Below, one piece after another: positions 33,901 to 45,900 of a stretch of 64,000 nt of DNA. The DNA is taken from assembly GCA_964036275.1 (NCBI GenBank), contig OZ038437.1, positions 5,291,241-5,355,240 of the forward strand, written 5' to 3'. This DNA is from Litoditis marina (taxonomy: Eukaryota > Nematoda > Chromadorea > Rhabditida > Rhabditidae). The position numbers were made by a program, and so were the translations under genes. The notes under the pieces were generated by a model. It was given only the letters and a program-made list of their open reading frames with translations, had not been told where the DNA came from and did not search any database. Within the stretch, counting starts at the first letter, position 1; each line of letters opens with the position of its first letter.

Positions 33901-36900
33901 AAATAACACAATAAACCATAATGAACAATCCAGTGGCCGTATAAAAACATAATAAACTATCCGAACAAATAGACAAACGTTCTAAAACTCTGCATTGAAA
34001 ATTTGCTCAAATAGCTTACCCGGCTATTTGAGCTTAGTAAATACGGTAACAGAATCATTTCTTTTCCATTTACAATATTTACATGTAATAATGGTGACAA
34101 AACCGAACTAGGCACTCCTCTGAGTGTTGAGTGATTGTGAAGTAGTAATAATACTTCTCAGAGTTTATAGTAGACAGTCGGCTTTTTAAAATGCTAAACA
34201 AAACTACTCAAAACTTCAAACTAGGCTGGACCCCAGTTCAAAACTCGAAAATACCTGAAGCGGTTGGCCCATTAAACTCCTTCGAATGTCTAGGTTTGCG
34301 ACAGCCACCTGTCATACTCAATTCTGCCGCGGTACTGGTCACCTTTCCCTGATCGTCCTGGTGCTGGCTACTCGGACCGGCCACTTGCCTCTCGATGACC
34401 TGTGAAATAGTAATAATCATTACAATGGTGATATATATAGTCGCCATTTTCCCCATAAAGACAGCAAAGGGTTTGATTGATTGAGCAGTGCGGGGCGAGC
34501 AGTCGTTGATTATCTGCCAGCAGTTAAGAGAGTGTGTAGATCAATGCAACGCAGACAAACTGACCGCTCGCCAAACTCCGTCACATACAAAATCGATGGT
34601 ACGGTGTCCACAACGGTTTGACAAATCCAATAGTACAAAGTTCAGCCAGAGGAATGAAATACGAACCTATCTCTATGGAGTGACCAAATTACGATTGTAG
34701 TTTTTTTTTTAAATTGTAGTCGATTTCGATACGTGCTAGTTTTCTAATTTCGACCGAGAAGCAAAACCGAACTGAAAAACACAGCGGGATGGGACAACAT
34801 ACATGCTTGGTTTGAAAAGAGAGAACCCTATATTAACCCCAATCCGAACAAAACGAAACCATTTCGAGCTCACCTCATCGGCCACAAACTCCTCCAGGGG
34901 ACCGAACATCAGATCGGGCTCATTCTCAACTGTGACGTCATCAACAGTTGTGACGTCATCCGAATTCGTGACGTCATCGGCCACCATCTTATTGACAGCC
35001 TCCGCCACAGCAGCAGCTTTTCTCCAAATATTCTCGTTTTCCTTGATGTCCAGCGCGGTCAACTTCGTCTTTTTACCATCTTTTCTACCGGATTTCACAC
35101 GTGTCGCCGTGGATTTACGTGAACGTGACGCCGATTTTTCTTCAGTTTTGGTGGCAGCTTCCGGAACAATATCTTCCGTTTCCGGCTGCTCACAATACGT
35201 CACCTTAACGGCGGCACTTCTGCGTGGTCGACGCTTTCTCTCGATTGGTTCCTGGCATGTTGCGGCCAAATCACCTAAAGAAATCGGCATTTTCAATGTG
35301 AAATCTCAACTTTTCACCATGGATTATACCCACCATGAACCATGGATGGAAAGTCACGTATTCTACTCATTTTGCCTACACTTGACAACATGGGACTAAT
35401 CTTGAACATTCACAAACTTAACCGCTGGGAATGGTCGAATAATTGAAGACAAACTCAAGAAATGTTTAGTAATCAGTTTACTCCATGTGAAAATGAAGCA
35501 AACCTTTGAAATTTCTCGTTCAAAGAAGGACGATTACGTTGGCCCAATCACAACGCTCCAATCCTTTAAACTGCAATACATTTTTCAATTGCAGTTTAAA
35601 GGACCGTTGACACGGGATTGGGCCACATAATCGTCCTGCTTGCGAGAAGTTGCTCCCAAATCAACCGTGACTCACCGCTGTCAAGATCCTGTGCAGGTTC
35701 AGTGAGTTCAGTCGTTTTCTTGTCCGACTTTTTCGCACGGGTGGTCTTTTTCTTAGTGACAGCCGGTGCACACTGGGGCGGCGAGACGGTGACGATCGGG
35801 CTAAAAATAAATCGAAGCATTAACTTATATGTTACACAATGGGAAACGTATATTTTCAAACCAGGTACTCTACCGAAGAATAAGAATATCTATTGAACCG
35901 TGTGAATCGAATTGAATAAAAAATGTTCAGACATCAAGTACCCCCCCCCCCCAATAAACGAAAACTATATGATTAACATTATGTATTTTCAAATATTCAT
36001 ACAAGTATTCATAGATTCATACAGCTTTTGCTAAGGAACTTTGGCTCAATTTGTTTCAGCTTAAATGTCACCCACTTTTCCGCCGAGTTGTCACGTGGTG
36101 CCGCTACAACGTCGTCAGACACGACATCGCGCTTCCTCGATGTTTCGGTTGGTTTTCCCGAAGTTTCGGTTTGTTTTTTCGATGTTTTAGTTACGACAGT
36201 GGGTTCTGGGGCAAAACTCGGCGCTGGTGCCGTTTCCGGACATAACGGAGGCTTGGCGACTACCTGCAATGGAAAATTTCAGAAGAATAGAATAGATGTT
36301 TATTGGAATGGAATAGAATGTTTACTCGCGATCGAACACGTGTCTTTTCACATTGATATAAGTGTAACCCCAATTAAAATGTGATATTGGAAGGAGAAAA
36401 AATAAAATGTAGAGTATAGTTTACTCTGTTACGCGCTCATTGTTGGATATGTACTTTCGCAGTACTGTACAATTGACACATATGAAGTTGACAACTATCT
36501 GGCGAGATTGTGACCAGAGGTCCTTCAACATTCGGAGATAATCAAATTTTTGAGTTTTTACCACCCTATAAATAATCTAGGTTACCTGTACTTTACAAAT
36601 AGCTTTATCGTAGTTTGATCTATACACTCCTTGATATTGACAACTTTCAATCGTAAAGGAACGTGATCAAACTACACACACAAAACGGAATAGGGCCATT
36701 TTCGGTCAATCACAAAAGTAACCGACGACAAAAGTAACTATGAAGTAACTGACGACAAAAGTAACCGACCTCAAAAGTTTTTCACTTTATAAACGGACTT
36801 TGTTTAAGAAAAAATAGTTGAATTGGAGGTTCGACACCTATGGTGACCTCGGTTAGTTTTTTCGTCGGTTACTTCATGGTTACTTTTGTCGTCGGTTACT

Positions 36901-39900
36901 TTTGTGATTGGTCGCAATTCTCAACTCACTTCAATTTCTCGCCCCACTTTCTCGGCCGGTTCGTTTACACCGGATTTGGAGGCTTCGCGGGTAGGTGAGA
37001 CTGATTTGACGACAAAAGTCTGAAATGTTCCTTACTGAAGAAAAGGAGATTGACGGATTGACAGCATTCCTAAAGGTCGTAAATAACAAGAGCTTGGCAT
37101 AGACTGTGTCAGGTAGTAATTCTCACACATCTGCATCAGGAATATGACAAAAAAAGCATTTCAAAAACCAACAACTTATTCTTGAAATGTGTAAATGTTG
37201 ACTAGCTGAATTCTCACAGAGTATCAGTTGCGCAAGCCATTCTCGAACGAGTACGAACGATAAACCCCACCTGTTCGGTAGCTATTCTCGGCGAACTAAT
37301 CATTCTAGGTGAGAATTCTGTGGCCGGAGTTCGAAATGGTGTGTGATCATCGGGCCACTGAATGAAATAATTTTTTTTTTCAATTTACGTATATGATTCA
37401 ATCTTTCAAAGCTTGCCTGTATGATGTATGTCGCCCTATTTCACTGTGTAGCTTGCGCTGGTTGTTTTTGGGTGAAATTTCGTAAACCAGGGCGTGTACC
37501 GAGATAAAACTACATCGTTTAGACTTTGTTACTCCTGTATTATATATCCCCTATTATGTGAGTAGTTAACTGAAATGCAAATGAGTCTGTTACCAACATT
37601 GATACTGTGTTAATGGTAATTGAAACGATTGTTGGTGCTGTGGAAGTCGAACTCGATTTTTCTCAAACTCGAGAATTCTGAACTCGATTAACAACTATAA
37701 TGATGGGTCCAAAACACATTAAAATGTGATATGAACTCATTTATTAATCCAAAATCTCCACCTTTGGCGATAGGAACCGGGGTGAGTTTTCAGCCATTTT
37801 TAAAGAATTTCCCGACTATGTTGTACCAAAACAGTTAGTTGATATAGGCCAAAAATTTATTCATTACACCTTATTTATCTAAAATATTAATAATGCACCT
37901 TAGGCGATAGAAACCGGGGTGAGCGACTGTTAATGTTATATTCACCAATCGATAAACAGATCAAAACAGGCCATAAACTTTCTAATTTAATCAGAAAATC
38001 AATTTACCTGAAATATCCCTATACATTAACAGTAAACAAATCTATTCTAAAATAGTAATAATCCACCTTGGGCGACAGAAACCGGGGTGAGCTGAGAAAC
38101 GTGACGTCACTCCTGGCCGACTCGTCAATGATCAGCCGGCTGGTGCTGCTCACTGTCAGACGGTCTCCCTCGTCCAGCTCCTCCTCATCGGAGGTGATCT
38201 CGCCGGCCTGGAAATATACAAAGTGTGCCTACAATCAAATAAACAAACAAATAACTGAGTGGTAATCGATGACAAAAGTAACCACCAAGTAACCGAGTTC
38301 AAAAATAACTGCAAACGGGTGATCTCACCCGCCTAAAAACATGAATTTATTTATCTATCACAAACGTTTTTATTTACAATTCGAAAATGTGACACTTGCT
38401 CATCTGAGAAAGGATGAAAGACGAAGTGAAAAAATTGAATAAGTCCATCTTGTATATTGGAAGAGTATGGAATGTGATCGCACCCGCGACTTCCGGTCTT
38501 TTGTTTTTTAGTCTCGCGGACAAATGTTCGCACCTCTTTTTCTGTGACGACTTTCGGTGGAAGAATCGGGGTGAAGGGGAAGGTCAGTCGAGAGGACGCC
38601 TGGAATACCAATTACTATTACCATAATAGTACTACAAAACAACACAACTTTACATTTTTTGGTTTTGTATTACCAAAAACGAACAATTAAACGCGTTCTG
38701 ATTGTATTCAAGTTCAACCCCATGCAAGTTCCCCGGTATGGTAGCTTCTAGCCCGAATTACCGTAGAAATATCATCTAAATAATTTGAATGTCGCACTAA
38801 AACGTAGATTTGAAAAAAAAACGAGATTCTGAACTGACATCTTCGAACTCCTTCTCCACCAGCGGAACTTTCATGTCCACTGCGACAACGGGCGCGGCAG
38901 GCGGCTGAATCGAATCATACGTGAGGTGACTTTGTTGGTTGCCCACCCTAATCACCTGTTTTTCATGAAATGCTTGAATTTGAACATCCTGAATTTTGGC
39001 AATAGTGAAAATTGGCCCGACAAAGGCAACTTCGAACCCTATTTTGTACTACTTTTCTGTTTTTCTCTCAGCTGAATCACCTCACTTTTAAAAAATCTTT
39101 GTACACAACAAAGTCGCCCCACCTATGAATCAAATCAAAGATATCAGATACAACTACTTTTCATCCTACGACTACCGGCATTCTTCTGATATTGCCTGGG
39201 AAAATAACCAAACAATTGAGTCACTGATTTCCGAGTTACGATAGATTTAGCTCTAGACCGTGCGTGATGATCCCGTTATATTTCAGTGGAATCCAAAAAC
39301 TGAGTCCTGCATGCAGATCAAACCACAACTCAGATAATGCCACGCCCTATGACGTTTCCACAATTACTTTAAAGGAGACCGGAACACAACTTGAGCACAG
39401 GTTTTGTTTCGAGCTGCTTTTAACTGTATTGAGATCAGAGAGCACAAATAACTCGTGTATTAGTTTGATCAGTCCACGTGAAATTCACATGACAATGCCG
39501 CGCGACACGCAACGCTTCCAATCTAAAGTAGGGTACAGCAGCTTTACGAGAAACCATGTTGCTCTCCGGTCTCCTTTAACTAGTTCTCGAACTTACAGCA
39601 ACAACCGGCGGCTGCCTATTCCGATTGTCTCGTCCAACCAGCTGGGTTGGTGTAGGAGACTGGAAATTATCACAAACTCAATGGGCAAATCAATTTCCTA
39701 AAATGAAAGTTTTCGATGACTTTGAGGGGACATAAAAGGGTAATCATAAAACTGCAAAAGTAGCTAATTAAAGCATACGTGTAAAACTAAACCTTTTCTT
39801 TTACACTGAACCGATTATGTCACCTGTCAAAAACTTACCGGCTGCCGCTCTTTGGAGGCTGGTCGCTGTTTCACTCGAATAGATGGTGACAGCCGGCGTG

Positions 39901-42900
39901 GAGGCTGAAACAAATTGTGTTACTGGACTATCCCGCTGTTCGTAGTTTGATCATCTTATTTTTGGTTGGAAAAGATCAAACTACAAGCTACAACGAGAAT
40001 CTCGTCACCCATTACACCGTCAAACGTGCGACGTCTTTGATAGTCTGGCGCCTTCATTTCAGTGTGAATACATTTATTTGTTTCGCTTCTATTTTCCGCA
40101 TTCTCCAAGTAGTGAAAAAGGTCTATTTAGCTTTACGAGTTGGCAGTTACATTTCGAACCACTATTTTTGTGTTCCAGTTCTATATTATATTTGCAATCT
40201 CACCCCACAACTTACAATTTTGAGATCTCTAGTCGATGGTGCTGCCTTTGTAGAAGAAACGGGGCGACGAGGTGGCTGAAACTGCTTTCTTGAAAATAGT
40301 TTCCTCGTCTTTAAAGTAGGACGATAATGTGGACCAATCCCGTGTCAACGGTCCTTTAAACTGCAATTGAAAAATGTATTGCGGTTTAAAGGACTGAAGC
40401 GTTGCGATTGGACCACATAATCGTCTTTCTTTAAGCGTTTGCTCTTTCACCAGCTCTCTCTCTCTAACTATTTCTCTCTCTCCCCGTTGAACAAATTTAA
40501 TAGGTTAAGTGGAGGCTTACTTTGAAAACTGTTCATGAATTCTGGTAATCAATAGATGAACTGTAGGCTTTGATTTTTTCCCGGGCAAGCCTATACGTTA
40601 TAATGTTGCACCATCCCGTTGTGTTTGTAGGTTTATCCTATTGTTTTTCGATCGAAATTTGTAAATTATGGCGTGTATTAGGGTTGTTAAAGACGAACTC
40701 GACTCGAAAAAAGTCGAGTCGAACTCGAAACTCGACAACTCAATTTTCTCAAAAATCGGAAAATTCGCGAAAACTCGAAATTTTCCAAAACTTGAAAACT
40801 CAAAATTTTGAACTTGATTAACAACCCCAGCGTGTATCAAGTTCAAACTACAACTCAACTTCTGTTTCCCTTTAATTATGACAGATATCGATGAAATACC
40901 AACCTCTGGCGACAGTCGTTGCCGTTTGCAGCCACCCGCATACGAATCGACCATCACGGGAGAGGGACGGCGCTTCACGGGGGTTCTGCGAAGAATATTT
41001 ATTCATTTAAATTGAATTATTCACCAAGGCTTCAACACATGTTTTGCCAACCTCTTTAGAAAACTATCTCTTTGGTCAAGCTTGAGATAACGTTATTTAA
41101 AACAATCGTCAGTCTGTCGTCTGGAGTAACATTGAACACGGTATGAACGCTAATAGGGAACGGCCCAACGCAAAAAATGGAATAACCTAAAACCGCTTCG
41201 TACAACATACGCGTTGCGGTAATTGCTAATAGAGCACGATAACTGTAAAAATTGAAATCAGTGGTATGCAAATCAAGGCTTCTGTACATCGATTCTTGGC
41301 TATCGCGCCGAGACCAGTGATCCATTTGATTTGTGCGAGCCAAACTGGCAGCGCGCCAATAGTGATGGTCAGCCGTAAAACCAGGAAAATGAAATCGTGG
41401 CTCGTTTGGGAAGCGTCCATACCGTGTGAGGAGAGTTCCTCGCCGAGTTCAAAGTTCAAACCATAATCGTGCCAACACGGGTTCCAATGTGAGCCGAAAT
41501 AACAAACAACCAGCTAACCTCTTACACATATTTTACAAAACAGAACCCGTGCCTCTTTTTTTCTCTCAATTTTCTGCCTATTACGATAACTTCACTGAAT
41601 AATGACATACCTTTTTCCAGCAATCACTGGCGATCTCCTTGAGCTTTCTACTTTCGTTCTAGGATCCTGAAATCGATAAAACAGATGCATATAATAATTT
41701 ACCAATTGTGACTATGGTAAAGTAGCATTGTGTCATCCTGTCATCTATACAGGATGACACAGCATTGTGTCGTATTACCCACCAAATTTAGATGAATTCT
41801 CTCTCTAACCGTTTCTCTTGGTAACCGAAAAGTAACCGAAATATGGTTTCCGGATACATGTCAGGTAACCGGAAACAAAAGATTAGGTCACAAACCAACC
41901 CGGTTAGATATAGAAAATACAATTTTTTATTCATAAACCACCAAATATCTGACCTGTCCCGCTTTAGATCGACTTGCGTACGTACTGGCCACCGCGCGGG
42001 CATCTCGTCGCGGAGGGGAAGCCGCTTTTCGCGATCTGGAAGAACTATAGGGGCGAATTCCTTATTTAACCGCGTTTTTTGTTAACCGCGCCAGGTAACC
42101 GTTAACCGGAAAAATGGTTAACACTTTTGTTAACCACTTGATAACCGCGAATTTTGCCCAAAAGACGTTTGAAAAAAAAGGGTTACCAAAGGGTTACCAG
42201 AAAAATGGTTAAATGGATAACTGTGAAAAATGGTGAAATGATTAACGGTTAACTGGCGAAATTCGCGGTTCCTTGTGGAATTCGCCAACTATAGGGTAGG
42301 TCCATAGCTGAGTTGTAGCTTAACGAAGGACGATTATGTGGACCAATCTCGTGTCAACGGTCCTTAAAACTGCAATTGAAGAATGTATTGCAGTTTAAAG
42401 GACTTTAGAGTTGTGATTGGACTACATAATCGTCCTTCTTTAAAAAGACGCAGACTGTCTTACCCTGTCCGCGACCTCATTGAGCCTCATTCTCTCTCGC
42501 ATCTGTAACTTGCTCATCGTATGGAATGTTTGCAAATGTTTCTGAGGAACTATATAGTTCACACCATTCCTAGTGAGACTCCTACAGTAACCTTACAAAC
42601 TTTCCGAAGGCTGTTGTGAAGCTGAAAATGTAGTTGATGGAAAATGCTCTCGTATATTTACTTTACCTGAGAAGGAGAATGAGGTACGAGAATCATCAAC
42701 TTCTCCGATAAAAAGTGAGTGAACGAAACGGCTTCAACGTTTTGAAATCCTACTGTAGGAGTCTCAGTGGGAATGAAAAAGACTATACCCACCCCGTCCT
42801 CCTTGCCGACAGCCGGTCCTCGCAGCTGCCCCGCGATTCGCGGCCTCGTTCTCGGTCATTCGAGTGCGGTTCCCGGCGGGAAGAACGAGAAGGACCGTGA

Positions 42901-45900
42901 TCAGATCTGGAATGCCAAATGTGTTATATATTTGTTGTTATACCAAGTAAGAAGGCGGTATACAGTACAAAGTAATACAGTACATTACAAGCTTCACTTT
43001 TTTTACGTATCACTGGGTGTCGTGTGAATGTATTGTTGGCTCAAAAGGGCGCGATTTAGAATAGAATAGAATAGAATAATTTATTAAAATCGTAAATGAG
43101 TTCAAAAGTGTGAATACAAAATAAATGCAAAATGATGCGAAAGTCCCGTGCAAAATGGTTGTTGCGAAAGAATGCAAAACTCTTGAATCCCTCCCACATT
43201 GATACTGTAACGTTGGTATTCAGCACATTGCCGGCCAAAATAACTGGAATACATTTGAATACGCATATGTATATGAATATTTAGAGCATTACAAGTTACA
43301 AGGTAATTATAAGTAATTAAGTGATTATTTCACTCTAATAGATGGACAAACTTCGTTACCTGGGCGATCGGGACCTATGTGTAGATGTAGACACCTTCGG
43401 CTGTTCCGGATTTCCGTGCTTCTGCGACATCGGTACAGGATGAGCCCTTCCCCTGTGCATTTCGTCTCTTCTCGGTACCACTTGTGGACGAGAGCCAGAT
43501 TCTGCTGCCTTAAAAAGTTTAGATATGGGACGTGACCAAATATTAGGCCAATAGGAAAGGGGACGAGGGTGAAAGGGGACGGGGGGGGGGGTATAGCAAA
43601 GGGGACGAGGGCTGAGGCAAAGGGGACGAGGGATGAGGCAAAAAAAAACACTCTTAGGTATCGTAGAAAAGGAAAAGATGAATCAATAATAAAGATACAG
43701 AAGAAGGTAAGTATTATGGAGTAATCGGAAACTAAATTTGACTTTATTTCTCTCTAATTATCAATCCACCACTCGTCCCCTTTCAATTTTTCACGTATTT
43801 GAAACAACAAATGGGTTCCGTTTTGTGGAATAGTCACACCTTACTTGTGTGTGTGTGTGTTGGAACGAAACCAACCTTTGATGTGGAGGCACGATCGCGA
43901 CTATCCAATCTTGACGTCCTCGCCACTGAGTCCGACTGCGGAGTTTTCTTGTCTGGAACAATAAAAGCACATAATATAGTTTAGTAAAACTCAAATCGCC
44001 TGTTTCCAAAGCAAGCCTATAGGATTTTTCAAACCGTTGTGGACACCGTACCATCGATTTTGTAAGGGGCGGGGTTTGGCGAGCGGCCAGTTCGTCTGCG
44101 TATCATTGATCTACACACTATCTCGCCTGTTGGCAAGTAATCAACGACCGCTCGCCCCGCATCGCTCAATCAATCGAACCCTCTGCTGTCTTTTTGGGGA
44201 AAATGGCGACTATACACGCTGTATCGCTGTGCTTGTAGTTCGATCACATTGCTTTTCGGTCCAAATTCGGAGTTTTAGCGTTCATGGAGATCAAACTACG
44301 TTGCACAGCTCCGCTAACCTAGAGGAAGAGTTCTCGTTAAATAATTGACTTTGGGGCGAAATTAAATTTGACATCGAACCATATTTTTCTACATTAATAC
44401 AACATTTCATTCAACTTTTATTTTCCCCTCACCTTGCTCAACGCGATTCTTTGTCCGTTCCCTCCTATCAACTGTCTCCAAATCTTTCTTGTTCTCTAAT
44501 GATCGACGGTCAGCATCCGTCCCAGTTTCTTTTCTCTTTTCTTCTACACGACTCTTCTCTTCTTTCCTTCTTCCATCCTCTTTCTTCTCTTCTTTTCTTT
44601 GTCCATCTTCTTTATTTTCCTCTTCCTTCCTTTTTTCATCCTCTTTCCTCTCTTCTTTCCTTCTCCCATCCTCTCTCTTTCTTTCCTTGTCCTTCTTTAA
44701 AGTCACGGGTTCCATCGGCGGCGGAACCTCTGCTGACACCAGTATCGGTGCAGCCGGCTCGACATCAGAACGACCAGGTATTGGCAGAGGGATGGATACT
44801 CGGTCCTGAAAGTTTGGTTATAGGTTATGAGATTCGCTCTTCTCGAACCAGGCCTAAACGGTACATGTGCTCTATTCTTCTGTGATCTGTGAAATCACAA
44901 AAACCGTGTCTAACCATAACTGAAGAATGTGGCCAGTCGCTTGTATAATAGATTTCACAGGACGTCCACAAAAACTGTAACAAAATGTCTATGTTCACCA
45001 TTCGCACACTAGAGCTGGGTTGTTGTTGTTGCGTCGGTTCACGTTCTCGAGCCGCGGATTCCCGGGCACTGGGAAACTCGGTGGCGGCGGGTTGCGGCGA
45101 TATACGTTGTCCGCTCTCGACCACTTCGAGATCAGATTTCGGAGTCAACGCCTGACAGCAGACATTTTTGAATGCCGAGATCGGACTACAAACTACAAAT
45201 ACAGCGGCATAGGGTTACCTACACCATGTAGGCCTGCTTAAGAAAGATCACACTATCTAATCAGTCTAATCTGTCTACACAGCAAAATTTTCGGCCAGCG
45301 GCCAGAGATCAAACTACTTTCATGAAGGTCATTCAAAACTATCAAAAGCGATGGGACTTCTCCACCTTATTTGTCTCCTGTGAGACGGAAGGTGGTTGTG
45401 TGGATGGCACCACCGCTTCTTTCCGCTTCGGCTTCTCAGCACACGGTGGGGGAGGTTGGGCAACTCGGGATACTGGCGCAGGGTTCGACAAAGTTTCCTG
45501 GAAAACTTCCGAATACATACTCCAAGACTCCAACTATGAACTATCAAAGAAAGTATTATTTCTTTGCGCTCTAAATCTTGGGCCTTCCTCGTTCAAAAAG
45601 CACATGAAACAAGATATTGAGAGAACACCATGTGATACATTAGTTCATGTATGTACTATGTGTGGAGTGTATGAATGTATTGGATAAATGTTGAATATTG
45701 ATAACATTTCTATTTCATAGAAAACACGCTTTTGCTAAACTATGCACAAACTCACCGTTCTTTCGTTCGTTGGCTTACTTCCGGAAGCGAATTCATCAGT
45801 TGGCTTCGGTTTGGACGGGGGATTTCGTCTATCAGGCAACGGTATTGCACAACTGGGCTTATTTGGCATCTACAACAAACATAGGTTGAAGAATGACGAT

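Noticed and set aside
38303..38333. Extra coding exon AGEITRLQLFLNS in the large gene
   Set aside because: Its start copies the next exon's AGEIT, so it is better read as an exon echo. Including it does not fix the phase problem at 38.2-38.6 kb.
42470..42515. Small exon MRERMRLNEVADR on the minus strand
   Set aside because: Good splice-like edges, but the incoming phase from the exon at 42793 gives a stop, while direct joining to 41954-42035 is in phase. It might be an alternative first exon.
44451..44885. Plus-strand Ser/Phe-rich open frame
   Set aside because: It is the shadow of the K/E-rich coding exon 44433-44805 on the minus strand, which has matching phases.
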